From IMG/VR virus record IMGVR_UViG_3300031951_015091, positions 1 through 64,000 of that record: DNA of 64,000 bases; one strand, given 5' to 3'. This DNA comes from a virus. Positions 15,566 through 24,970 of the stretch are shown one piece after another. Below the pieces are notes generated by a model, which was given only the letters and a program-made list of their open reading frames with translations, searched no databases and was not told the origin of the DNA. How positions within the stretch are numbered: the first letter of the stretch is position 1; each line of letters starts with the position of its first letter. A program made the translations under genes and the position numbers.

Positions 15566-17238
15566 AACTGTCCTACAACCTCATCAAACGAAACACCTGT
15601 GCGAACGGCCACAAAGTTAAGTTGAATGAAGTTGATCGAACGAGCAGGTTTAATATAAATGTCACCAACAAATTCGTTCCGGTCAATAACTTCACCGGTA
15701 TTATTTGTTTCATCGCAAACAACACGGAAGTCTGTGATACCACGGCGACCTTGTACATCACGCAAGAATGGTTCTACGAGCGCTACAAACTGAGCACGGG
15801 TAAATTGATCATTAAATTCGAATAGAGAGAAGCGGGCTGCACGAGCAATTGCTTTCTCCAGAACAATGAATAGTCGGCGAACATTAATGCGGTCAAACGC
15901 AGATGGTTTACTTAACATTGTTTTATCGCCAAACAGAACCGTACCTTCACCTTGGAAAGAAACAATTGGATTAATTCCTTTTACATATAAGTCATCACGG
16001 TTTGTTTTGGTTGGATTGTAGGCCAACTTAATAACATTTTTTAAAATACCACGATTTAGTCCACCAGGTGAGAACCAAGGATCACGTTCTAAATCTGTAC
16101 GAGCACAAAGACCAGCAACATCACCATTGCATGGTACCCAACGATACACATCATTGTATTTGTCGTATTGATATTTCCAGTTGCCATCTAATACTGCATA
16201 TGAAGATGAAGTAAGAGTATTGCGATAAGCAACTGTATCGGTAACTTCATCACCAGGATTGTTTACACAATCTGCTTTTTCTGGTGATAAGAAAACTAAA
16301 CAATCTTTACGTGATATTGCCATTGAAATCAATGAGTCAGCCAAAGTTTGTTCTGCTGGTCCAGAAATAACTAATGAAATATCTACTGATTCAGCAGAAT
16401 CAAAAGAATCGTAAGCGGTAACTACGTTAGCAGTACCAATTGTGCCATCAACACCACCAGTTAAAGAAACTGTTACATTTGAAGATAGATTAGCAAATGC
16501 TTTAGCTGAAACCGTTGTTCCCCAATTTGTAGCACCATTTGCTATTGCATGGTCCATCCAGTAAACATATTTTGATTGTGCAGAAATTACATTTCTATAA
16601 TAACTAGAATTACCAGAATCATCTTTTGCATCTGAACCTTTGGATACAAATGCATATTTTTCTAATACAGTACCTTGAGTGCCACTTATTAGTCCATCTT
16701 CATCAATAACAATTACATGTAATTCATCAAAAGAACCACCTTGTTTTACAGCATAGGCTGAATTAGCTGGTGCTGAAGTAAATTGTGAAGCATATGTCCA
16801 AGTGCTGTAAGTAGCAGCATCGGCCATGGAAACTTTAAGTGAGTTACCTATAGAACCAGCATATCTTGCAGCAAATACACCATAGGCGTTTGAGGAACCT
16901 CCTGCATAGGTATTTTCCCAAGAATCTTCATTTTTAATTAGAATAGCTGTACCACTTGTAGCGTTTTTGCTAGTACCTTCATTTATAGCTCGAACAACTT
17001 TTAAGTTATTTGAATATGCCAAAAAATTTGCAGCAGAGAACCAGTATTCATAATTTGTAGAGTCAGGTTTGCCAAATGTATCAACAAGACGGACCTCATC
17101 GGAAATAGTGATGATTTCACCAGCTGGACCCCAAGCAAATGGACCGGCAAATGCTCCAATCGAAGTGGAGACTGATGGGACAATTGTAGTCAGATCGATT
17201 TCTGATACATTCACCCCAGCGGATAATTGAAATGCCAT
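15562..17238 (-). CDS. gp18: Tail sheath protein gp18
   Basis: 558 residues (T4 659). Start MAFQLSAGVNVSEIDLTT with IGAFAGPFAWGPAGE and ISDEVRLVDTFGKP is the conserved sheath N-terminus; C-terminal GINPIVSFQGEGTVLFGD with INVRRLFIVLEKAIARAAR and the end VGDIYIKPARSINFIQLNF are the interlocking sheath core. The middle (about 110-320) is the variable outer domain. AAGGAGAA before the ATG; two late-like motifs upstream. Confidence 0.97.
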   Translation of the reverse strand: MAFQLSAGVNVSEIDLTTIVPSVSTSIGAFAGPFAWGPAGEIITISDEVRLVDTFGKPDSTNYEYWFSAANFLAYSNNLKVVRAINEGTSKNATSGTAILIKNEDSWENTYAGGSSNAYGVFAARYAGSIGNSLKVSMADAATYSTWTYASQFTSAPANSAYAVKQGGSFDELHVIVIDEDGLISGTQGTVLEKYAFVSKGSDAKDDSGNSSYYRNVISAQSKYVYWMDHAIANGATNWGTTVSAKAFANLSSNVTVSLTGGVDGTIGTANVVTAYDSFDSAESVDISLVISGPAEQTLADSLISMAISRKDCLVFLSPEKADCVNNPGDEVTDTVAYRNTLTSSSYAVLDGNWKYQYDKYNDVYRWVPCNGDVAGLCARTDLERDPWFSPGGLNRGILKNVIKLAYNPTKTNRDDLYVKGINPIVSFQGEGTVLFGDKTMLSKPSAFDRINVRRLFIVLEKAIARAARFSLFEFNDQFTRAQFVALVEPFLRDVQGRRGITDFRVVCDETNNTGEVIDRNEFVGDIYIKPARSINFIQLNFVAVRTGVSFDEVVGQF

Positions 17239-17285
17239 GGATTTCTCCTTTTGTTATCGGGTCAAATTCTTTTCAATTTATAGTG

Positions 17286-17293
17286 TATTTATG
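17286..17293 (-). promoter_or_regulatory. late-promoter-like octamer CATAAATA before gp18
   Basis: Minus-strand CATAAATA in the 58-bp gap between gp17 and gp18; a second A+T motif CTATAAAT lies at 17275-17282, nearer the gene. Either could drive late sheath synthesis. Confidence 0.5.
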
Positions 17294-17296
17294 TTT

Positions 17297-18919
17297 TTAC
17301 AATCTTGACGAAATATAACCTTTTTCCGACCAAACATCACCTGAATCCACAGTAACTTCTGGTTTTAAACCATCATCTATGAATCCAACTGGTGCCATAT
17401 CTTCATCACCAAGCATATCGTTTTCTTCCAAAAGTACCTTACGAATGTCAATATTCGTAGAATCTTTGAAGTATGTCTGTGCGGTAAGCCACGCAAACAG
17501 TACCAGACCCATCACTATGTCGTCATTATTACCTTCTTCAGCCGCATATGAATCCCTTACACGAACAAAAGTATTCAATTCTGCTATTGTATCAAAGTCT
17601 TGGATGAGTAACTTGTCGGACTCAATGAGGGTTTTGAGGTTAGCACAACCAATTTTCTTAACGGTTTTGGTAGTTTTAATGCCAAAACCAGAGGACTTTC
17701 TAAATCCACCTGAGATTGTTTGACCTTTGATGTGGTGATGATCAATCTTATAAACATATTCATACTCCAAATCATAATGTAAAATATCTACCACCTGTTG
17801 ACCCACATTATTCGTTTCAATCAATGCGTAGGCCTCATTGTATCTCTTGCACAGGCTATAAATCACCGTTGGAAAGAACAAAAGTGGCAACTTGTTATTT
17901 CTATATTTAGCGACCTGCCTATAGGGGGTTTCAGTTACATCTAAAACATTAATTGTATGATAGTCTAGGCCAACACCTTCTGAACAATCTACGGTGGCAA
18001 TATACATTCTGCCTTGTTGTGGTTGTTCATAAATGTCCAAGCAATCTTCTTGCCATGGCGGGTCACGAAATGCTAATGACCTTAGTTTGGCGCCAGTGAT
18101 CAAAGTGGCAGAAGAACCAATAAACTCCGTTTCAAACTCTTGGCGAAATTGTTCTTCTGAGGTATTACGAATCGTTTCTTCTTTCCACTTTGCATCACGA
18201 CCTGGTACCTGTGACCAATGAATCTCAATTGGTTTATAGAGGCTACGTTTTTCTGTGGCATCCACCCACATCTTATAGAAATGATTGAGGCCACACGGTG
18301 TAGAAACTATAATAACCTTAGAGGTTTGACCAGAAGAAATAACCGGGTAAGTAGATGTGAAGAATTCATCTGCCATATTCTTAGGTACGAAAGCAAATTC
18401 GTCTAAGAAAATTAAATTGTATGTACCGCCTCGAACACCGGCTGCAGATGTTGCGTATGCAAAAATCTTTGAACCATTTTCTAGTTCAATGTTTCTTTTA
18501 TTCCATGTGATAATACCTTGTTGTAACCACAATGGAAGATATTCGTAAGCCTTTTGAACCCGAGATAGAATCTCTTGTGCTAATTGACCTTTGTTAGCAA
18601 GAATAGCAATATTGTATTCTTCTTGGAATAAAACACACCACAACATATAACCAACCGTTGTAGTAGTTTTACCAACCTGCCGAGGCATTTTACAGATAGA
18701 GAAACGATTGGCATGAAAGTCACGCACCATTTCTTCTTGGAAATCCCACATATTAAAAGGAATAAGACCTGAGTCCACATTCACAATTTTTACATAGGTT
18801 TTTATGAAATAAACAGGATCAGAAGCACACTTAATAAACTCTTGTGCTTCTTCTTCGGTAAATGATATAGTAACTCCAACCCTTTTTAGGTTGGAATTTC
18901 CCAAATAACCATCGTTCAT
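17297..18919 (-). CDS. gp17: Large terminase gp17
   Basis: 540 residues (T4 610). ATPase: Walker A PRQVGKTT (79-86), Walker B LIFLDEFAF (169-177), coupling motif VIIVSTPCG. Nuclease: acidic residues in YIATVDCSEGVGLDYH, in ALIETNNVGQQV and in NDDIVMGLVL. It packages DNA into the prohead through gp20 and cuts concatemers. Start ATG overlaps the Dps-like stop (TAAATG). In T4 it follows gp16 directly; here a Dps-like gene intervenes. Confidence 0.97.
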   Translation of the reverse strand: MNDGYLGNSNLKRVGVTISFTEEEAQEFIKCASDPVYFIKTYVKIVNVDSGLIPFNMWDFQEEMVRDFHANRFSICKMPRQVGKTTTTVGYMLWCVLFQEEYNIAILANKGQLAQEILSRVQKAYEYLPLWLQQGIITWNKRNIELENGSKIFAYATSAAGVRGGTYNLIFLDEFAFVPKNMADEFFTSTYPVISSGQTSKVIIVSTPCGLNHFYKMWVDATEKRSLYKPIEIHWSQVPGRDAKWKEETIRNTSEEQFRQEFETEFIGSSATLITGAKLRSLAFRDPPWQEDCLDIYEQPQQGRMYIATVDCSEGVGLDYHTINVLDVTETPYRQVAKYRNNKLPLLFFPTVIYSLCKRYNEAYALIETNNVGQQVVDILHYDLEYEYVYKIDHHHIKGQTISGGFRKSSGFGIKTTKTVKKIGCANLKTLIESDKLLIQDFDTIAELNTFVRVRDSYAAEEGNNDDIVMGLVLFAWLTAQTYFKDSTNIDIRKVLLEENDMLGDEDMAPVGFIDDGLKPEVTVDSGDVWSEKGYISSRL

Positions 18920-19354
18920 TTATTTTGTGATGCTACGAAGCATCCATTGGTGTTTACTATGAGTATCAATACGACCTGCAATAAAATCAGCAAGCCCTTG
19001 TTTGTCAAATTGATCTGCTAATTTAAAAGCAACATTTAAAGTGGCAAGAACTCTTTCGTTATCAGTCATTAAACGGCGAGCCATTTCTACACCTGCAGGT
19101 ACAGAAGTTTCATCTTCAATCTCTGATAGTTCCATAAAACGAGTGAAAGAACCTGGTGCATATGTGTCTAAAGAACGAATCTGTTCGGCAATTGGATCTA
19201 CCGCACCATGCAGTTCTTCATAGAGATTACCAAAGAATTCATGGTATTGTGGAAAATTAGAACCTTCCACATTCCAATGGTAGTTGTGAGCTTTAAGGTA
19301 TAATGCAAAAGTATCTGCAAGAACCTTCTTCATTATTTCTTGTAAAGTTTCCAT
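18920..19354 (-). CDS. Dps/ferritin-like protein between the terminase genes
   Basis: 144 residues of the Dps miniferritin pattern: KAHNYHWNVEGSNFPQYHEFF, then AVDPIAEQIRSLD. Aligned by eye with E. coli Dps, the inter-subunit ferroxidase residues H26, H38, D53 and E57 are present but the residue equivalent to D67 is G42, so the site may be altered. Family role: dodecameric iron storage, peroxide detoxification and DNA protection. It sits between gp16 (4 bp gap) and gp17 (0 bp gap), in the terminase operon. It could protect DNA in the infected cell or be packaged; neither can be shown here. Confidence 0.85.
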   Translation of the reverse strand: METLQEIMKKVLADTFALYLKAHNYHWNVEGSNFPQYHEFFGNLYEELHGAVDPIAEQIRSLDTYAPGSFTRFMELSEIEDETSVPAGVEMARRLMTDNERVLATLNVAFKLADQFDKQGLADFIAGRIDTHSKHQWMLRSITK

Positions 19355-19358
19355 GGTT

Positions 19359-19745
19359 TTATTTATTTTCTTTCAATTGTTTAAGTAGTTCTGCCGTAGA
19401 TCCAACAAATACAGCTTTATCTATGTTCAAATTTTGAGTATTGTTTGTGGTCTTTGGTTGTAAATCTTGTTTGCGTTTCTGTACCTCTAATAAATCTTTA
19501 TTCATATCTGCAAGGTTTTTCAACATACCTGCTACAACCTCAAATGCTCTTGGGTGATCAGATTGTTTGGCAACAGAAATGATATGGTCTGCTGCATCAT
19601 TACCTTTTTCAATTAAATCACGAAGGTTTTGTCTAGCAAACTCAGCATCATCTTCAACAGTATCTTTTACTTCTACAATTTCTGTTGTTATTGGTATTGG
19701 TTCTATCTCTAATGCTTCAGATAATTTCTCATTTAATTTTTTCAT
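19359..19745 (-). CDS. gp16: Small terminase gp16
   Basis: 128 residues (T4 164). Central helices ARQNLRDLIEKGNDAAD and VAKQSDHPRAFEVVAGML with LADMNKDLLEVQKRK are the family signature of T4-type small terminases. It forms the ring that recognises DNA and stimulates gp17. The C-terminal NIDKAVFVGSTAELLKQLK is the usual conserved tail. The N-terminal 40 residues are variable. Confidence 0.9.
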   Translation of the reverse strand: MKKLNEKLSEALEIEPIPITTEIVEVKDTVEDDAEFARQNLRDLIEKGNDAADHIISVAKQSDHPRAFEVVAGMLKNLADMNKDLLEVQKRKQDLQPKTTNNTQNLNIDKAVFVGSTAELLKQLKENK

Positions 19746-19778
19746 ATTAAAGTATTATTAACTATTATGTTTTAATTT

Positions 19779-22700
19779 TTAATATTCTGGAAGATCATTA
19801 CCATTTTCGGGATCAACATTTGCTTTTTTGATAAACAAAACTAACGATCCACCAGGCTTTATATCAACCCATTTATCATAAGGGCTAATATATCCTACTT
19901 GTACAGGACTACTCCTATAGGCATTAGAATTGTCAACAGTATAACCATGAATTCCGACATTCCCACCCCAGGCCCACATAGTACCATTGGTTTTCATAGC
20001 TCCAGCTGCACCGTGAGCATCAAATGTCATATGCCAATTAGTATTGGCACCAATTTGATTAGGTGAAGATCGGCTAACGCCACCCCCTTCAGAATTACCT
20101 GTGATGCCGTATAATTGACTCCCAGTCGCCCAAAGTGTTCCATCTGTTTTAACAAAAAGAAGGTTTTGGTTTAAAAGTGTAACCGATTTCCAATTAGTTT
20201 CAGTACCTAATTGTGTTGGAGATGACCTTCTTACAACTACTCCTTCATTTAATCCAAGTTTACCGTAAGCATTTCCACCCCATAACCAAAGTGTTCCATC
20301 ATCTTTTAAAGCAGCTTTGCCACCATTTCCTATTCTGTCCGAAAATAATTTTTTCCAACCAGCATATGTTCCAACTTGAGTTGGACTTGATCTATTGGCT
20401 GTATCATTAAGACCTAATTGAGCAACAGCATTTTTTCCCCAAGTCCATAAAGTTCCAGTACCTTTTAAAGCCATTACACTATCAACACTAGCTATAACAT
20501 CTGTCCAAGTATTACTTGTTCCTATTTGCACAGGTGAAGAAAATGCAGCATTAAAAGCACCATCTAAACCTAATTCTCCACTTGATTGTGTGCCCCAACC
20601 CCAAAGTGTTCCATCCATCTTTAAAGCAACAGTAAAATCTAATCCTTTACTGACAGTTCTCCAACTACCACCTCCAAGGACTTGTACAGGAGAACTTATA
20701 TAATTAGTTGCATTATCACCTCTTTGACCACCAGTTCCCGTTCCCCAAGACCATAAAGTGCCATCTGTTTTGATGGCTGATCCTGTTTTTATTTGGGTAT
20801 AACCTGCACCTGTAGCCAATTTTTTCCAATTTGTAGCTGTTGTAAGTTGAACTGGTGAAGAAATATTTTGGCCTGGACGTCCTAGTAAAATACCATTACT
20901 GAAACCGTCACTACCAATTCCCCACAATTGTCTTTCAGGACCACCACTACCACTAGAAGCCGCCGCAGCTGCAGCATTGGCCGCAGCAAAGGCACCGTTA
21001 GCATATACACCAGCAGAAGTAGCATTGACATTTGCTGAGTTAGCAGCTGTAAATGCAGCAGTAATAGAATTGTTTTGTGTTATATTTGTAGTAGTAGCTG
21101 CATTAGCAGCAGCAAAGGCACCATTAGCATAAACTCCAGCAGAAGTAGCAATGACACTTACTGTATTGGAATTAGCAAAGGCACCGTTAGCATAAACTCC
21201 AGCAGAAGTAGCAACGGCATTTGCTGAGTTAGCAGCTGTAAAAGCAGCATTAGCATGGATAAAAGAACTGTTAGCATGAATAAAAGAACTGTTAGCATGA
21301 ATGAAAGCAGCATTAGCATGATTTCTAGCAAAACTATCAGAAGCGAATAAAGCTGCATTTGCAGCTGCAAAAGCACCATTAGCGTAAATACCAGCAGAAT
21401 TAGCAGCTATGAAAGCATTGTTAGCATGAATGAAAGCAGCATTAGCAACAGCAAAAGCACCAACACTATTAGCTGCATTAGCTAATGCAGAATGACTAAT
21501 AATTACAATATTGCCATTAGAAAAATTAGCTGAAGCTCCGTTTTCATATTTGTAAATTTTACCTTCAGCTGACGTAGGAACTTTCCAATATACAGAACCA
21601 GCAAATTTAGGGGTACTGCTATAAGATGCGCCAGTTATAGAACTTGTATTAGCAGTAGAAACATAAGCTACATTTCCTGTAAATTCAGTATTACTATCAT
21701 CAAGAAGTCTAAAGTAACTAGAACTTCCACTACGATCTTGGTTAAAATTAAAATCAAAAACATATGTTTGACCTGATATAACATATATTGTTGGGTAATT
21801 TCCTGAATATTGATCTATTTGCCAATTGGCTCCACTAGCTCCTTCAGTAATTCTAAATTTTGTAGCTGCAGGTGTTAATGATCTATAAATTGCTGTGTTT
21901 GATGCGGTATTAGCAGCACTAAATGCAAGACCACCATCAGCTGGACTTTGTACTCTAATAGAACCAAAAATTGAATTATATGTGGTATCACCGTAGCCAA
22001 GAGTGGTATTACCAACTAAACTGGTAGGTGCGGTCCAATATAAAATACCATTTGTATATCCAGATGTTGCATTTGAAGTAACTACTCCAGAAGATGAAAC
22101 GTGTGTAACTCCTGAGAGAGCACTACCGCTTGCAAAAGGAGAAGCGGTATATAATTTAAAACCACCAAAACCAGAACCTTCTATAGCACTAACGTCAAAA
22201 GCATATGTTTGCCCAGCAATAACATTTAATGTTGGGCTATTAGCTGTTGGACCAGCAATATCAGGAAATCTATAACGAAAAGAAATTCCGCCTTCTTGGA
22301 AAACAACAAGTCTTTGTTTTGTAGCTGAAATAAAATTTGTTCTATAAGCAATATTAGCAGTATTATTGGCAGTATTTGCTGTCAAAAACGCTGCGTTAGC
22401 AGTATTTCTTGCAACTTGATCTGCTCCACTAGCATTGTTAGCAGCTAAAAATGCAGCATCAGCAGTATTTTGTGCATTGGTAATATTGGTATTCTGTGTA
22501 GCATTAACACCAGCTTCATTGTTAGCTGCTGCAAAAGCAGCTGTAATGCTATTATTTTGTGTAGTGTTTATACCATCAATATTATTAGCAGAAGCAAAAG
22601 ATGCATTTGCTGTATTATAAGCACCATCAATATATGTTTGTAAATTTTGGTTGTTTAATGTAATTAATTGAGTTTTTAAGTTAGCATTAAGAGTTGCTTT

Positions 22701-24968
22701 TTTGAATGAAGGATCTGTAATAATAACGTCATTATTCGCACCAATTTCACCTGTATAACCTTCAAACAGTTGCCACTCTTTTGTTCCGTGATCTCGAATT
22801 AAACCAGTATGAGCATTGACACCATCGTTATAGTGTGCTGAAATACCAATATCTAATAAATCGGAAGTATAATTGCCAGCACCAAGAAGAATAACAGTAT
22901 CATTAGCAACGATTGTTGTAGCACTTATAGTAAATGTATTTCCTAAAACACTTAGGTTACCTGTAATGCTAACATCACCAGTAATTGTTCCGCCGTTGTT
23001 TGCATTGAGGGAATTATTAGCACGAATAAATGCGGCGTTTGCTGTATTAAAAGAAGGTTGTATTTGAGGAAATACATTATTAGCTGCATTGAAGGAAGCA
23101 TTAGCGTGAATAAATGCAGCATCACCGGTATTTTGAGCATTGGTAATATTGGTATTCTGTGTAGCATTTACACCAGCTTCATTGTTGGCTTTAAGGAAAG
23201 CCGCATCACCGGTATTTTGAGCGTTGGTAATGTTTGTATTTTGTGTAGCATTAACACCAGCTTCATTATTAGCTTTGGCAAAAGCACCATTAGCCGTAGT
23301 AAAAGCTGGTTCAATTTGTGGTGCTACATTATTAGCTGAAGCAAAAGCTGCATTAGCATGATTTCTAGCATAAGGATCAATCTCATCACCAGGCACATAG
23401 GCTGTAGTTTGAACTGTGCTATCAGGAAATGTTATTGTTCCATCTTTATTAAAATTCCATTGTGAGAAGGTTGCACCACCAGTATTTGCTTGTATTATAA
23501 CCTCTGTATTTGCATATACTGTTGATACACCTGTTGCTAGAGCAATAAAACCAGAAACATCAGTATCAACATTTGCGGTAATTGCTATTTGATTTGTTGG
23601 TAAATTTAATATTCCACCACCGCCACCAAATTTTAAATCTCCGGTCATTGTGTCGCCGGACTTACTTACTTTGGTGTTAGCAGAAGCAAAAGCTCCATTA
23701 GCAGTATCTCTTGCAACTTGATCTGAACCTGAGATTTGTGTTGGTGGTTGCCCGCCAACAGAAACAGCCAAAGTACCATTTTGATTGCTTAATACTAACC
23801 CACCTAAATCAATTGATCCTGGCCCAACATAAAGAGAATGCCAACGATTAGAATCTGAACCAAGGTAATAAGTGTTAGTAGTGGTTGGTAATAAATTTCC
23901 ACTAATTGCACCGCCAGTATTTGCATTAAGAGAATTGTTAGCACGAATAAATGCAGCATCACCGGTATTTTGAGCGTTGGTAATGTTTGTATTTTGTGTA
24001 GCATTAACACCAGCTTCATTGTTGGCTTTAAGGAAAGCCGCATCACCGGTATTTTGAGCATTGGTAATATTGGTATTCTGTGTTGCATTTACACCAGCTT
24101 CATTATTGGCTGCATTGAAAGAAGCATTAGCATGAACGAAACCGGCATCTGCTGTATTTTGAGCTATTGTTATATTGGTGTTTTGAGTTGCATTAACACC
24201 AGCTTCATTATTGGCTGAAGCAAAAGCACCATTAGCATAAAATCCTGCTGAAGTACCTTTATTATCTGCTGTTGCAGCTGCTGTTCTAGCTACGTTGTCG
24301 ATTGATGCACCACCTGATATAGTATTAGCATAATCAAATGCAGCATTAGCATAATTCCAAATATACGATATATTGGTATTTTGAGTTGCATCTACTGTAT
24401 TGGAATAAGCAGCTGCACTATTAGCAACATCAAATGATGCATTAGCATGGCCAAAAGAACTGTTAGCATGGTTCCTAGCAAATTGTATACTGGTATTCTG
24501 AGAATCACTTACGGTATTGGAGTAAGCAGCTGCACTATTAGCAATATCAAATGAAGCATTAGCATGGTTCCTAGCAAATTGTATACTGGTATTCTGAGAA
24601 TCACTTACGGTATTGGAGTAAGCAGCTGCACTATTAGCAATATCAAATGAAGCATTAGAATGGTTTCTAGAATAAGGATCAACCTGAGTATCACTTACAA
24701 TAGTATTAGCGTAATTAAAAGCAGCTTGAGCAAGAACACTAGCTGAATTAGCAGCTGTAAAAGCTCCATTAGCGTAAATACTAGAACTATTGGCTAATGC
24801 AAATCCAGCGTTAGCTTGTAAAAATGCAGCACTAATGCTATTGTTTTGTGTGCTATTTGTATTGTATAACTCAGTAAAGTTATTGTTTGTTTTGGTAAAT
24901 CCAACTCTTATTCGATCACCAGTTCCATCGTTTGCAACTGTACCAATATTAATCGATTCTTTTGCCAT
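19779..24968 (-). CDS. Giant tail fibre: ANAAF-repeat shaft with C-terminal RCC1 propeller
   Basis: 1729 residues. N-terminal MAKESINIGTVANDGTGDRI is a virion-attachment start common in marine phage fibres. Residues about 30-350, 500-620 and 1110-1340 are dozens of short AF-x-x-AN repeats with 28- and 32-residue super-repeats, probably trimeric coiled shaft. Islands: GSDSNRWHSLYVG near 370, a GNLSVLGNTF-YNDGVNAHTGLIRD module near 690-760 shared with the 458-residue fibre, and two GQTYxFD beta domains near 930 and 1050. From about 1345 to the end there are seven RCC1 repeats (SSPVQ ... DGTLWSWG), a complete beta-propeller. Likely a receptor-binding fibre. It is inserted between gp15 and gp16, where T4 has no gene. 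Confidence 0.88.
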   Translation of the reverse strand: MAKESINIGTVANDGTGDRIRVGFTKTNNNFTELYNTNSTQNNSISAAFLQANAGFALANSSSIYANGAFTAANSASVLAQAAFNYANTIVSDTQVDPYSRNHSNASFDIANSAAAYSNTVSDSQNTSIQFARNHANASFDIANSAAAYSNTVSDSQNTSIQFARNHANSSFGHANASFDVANSAAAYSNTVDATQNTNISYIWNYANAAFDYANTISGGASIDNVARTAAATADNKGTSAGFYANGAFASANNEAGVNATQNTNITIAQNTADAGFVHANASFNAANNEAGVNATQNTNITNAQNTGDAAFLKANNEAGVNATQNTNITNAQNTGDAAFIRANNSLNANTGGAISGNLLPTTTNTYYLGSDSNRWHSLYVGPGSIDLGGLVLSNQNGTLAVSVGGQPPTQISGSDQVARDTANGAFASANTKVSKSGDTMTGDLKFGGGGGILNLPTNQIAITANVDTDVSGFIALATGVSTVYANTEVIIQANTGGATFSQWNFNKDGTITFPDSTVQTTAYVPGDEIDPYARNHANAAFASANNVAPQIEPAFTTANGAFAKANNEAGVNATQNTNITNAQNTGDAAFLKANNEAGVNATQNTNITNAQNTGDAAFIHANASFNAANNVFPQIQPSFNTANAAFIRANNSLNANNGGTITGDVSITGNLSVLGNTFTISATTIVANDTVILLGAGNYTSDLLDIGISAHYNDGVNAHTGLIRDHGTKEWQLFEGYTGEIGANNDVIITDPSFKKATLNANLKTQLITLNNQNLQTYIDGAYNTANASFASANNIDGINTTQNNSITAAFAAANNEAGVNATQNTNITNAQNTADAAFLAANNASGADQVARNTANAAFLTANTANNTANIAYRTNFISATKQRLVVFQEGGISFRYRFPDIAGPTANSPTLNVIAGQTYAFDVSAIEGSGFGGFKLYTASPFASGSALSGVTHVSSSGVVTSNATSGYTNGILYWTAPTSLVGNTTLGYGDTTYNSIFGSIRVQSPADGGLAFSAANTASNTAIYRSLTPAATKFRITEGASGANWQIDQYSGNYPTIYVISGQTYVFDFNFNQDRSGSSSYFRLLDDSNTEFTGNVAYVSTANTSSITGASYSSTPKFAGSVYWKVPTSAEGKIYKYENGASANFSNGNIVIISHSALANAANSVGAFAVANAAFIHANNAFIAANSAGIYANGAFAAANAALFASDSFARNHANAAFIHANSSFIHANSSFIHANAAFTAANSANAVATSAGVYANGAFANSNTVSVIATSAGVYANGAFAAANAATTTNITQNNSITAAFTAANSANVNATSAGVYANGAFAAANAAAAAASSGSGGPERQLWGIGSDGFSNGILLGRPGQNISSPVQLTTATNWKKLATGAGYTQIKTGSAIKTDGTLWSWGTGTGGQRGDNATNYISSPVQVLGGGSWRTVSKGLDFTVALKMDGTLWGWGTQSSGELGLDGAFNAAFSSPVQIGTSNTWTDVIASVDSVMALKGTGTLWTWGKNAVAQLGLNDTANRSSPTQVGTYAGWKKLFSDRIGNGGKAALKDDGTLWLWGGNAYGKLGLNEGVVVRRSSPTQLGTETNWKSVTLLNQNLLFVKTDGTLWATGSQLYGITGNSEGGGVSRSSPNQIGANTNWHMTFDAHGAAGAMKTNGTMWAWGGNVGIHGYTVDNSNAYRSSPVQVGYISPYDKWVDIKPGGSLVLFIKKANVDPENGNDLPEY
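24463..24654 (-). repeat. 96-bp identical tandem repeat inside the giant fibre gene
   Basis: Two adjacent copies (24463-24558 and 24559-24654) appear identical and encode a 32-residue unit with NHANASFDIAN and SQNTSIQFA. The in-frame length allows expansion or contraction of the shaft by recombination. Confidence 0.9.
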
Positions 24969-24970
24969 TT

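Noticed and set aside
19360-19367. AATAAATA octamer before the Dps-like gene
   Set aside because: It is formed by the last Asn-Lys-stop codons of gp16 and may be coincidental.
20940-24900. Dense short repeats resembling a repeat array (CRISPR-like at first glance)
   Set aside because: Repeats are in frame, vary by codon, lack unique spacers of constant size and encode the AF-x-x-AN fibre shaft.
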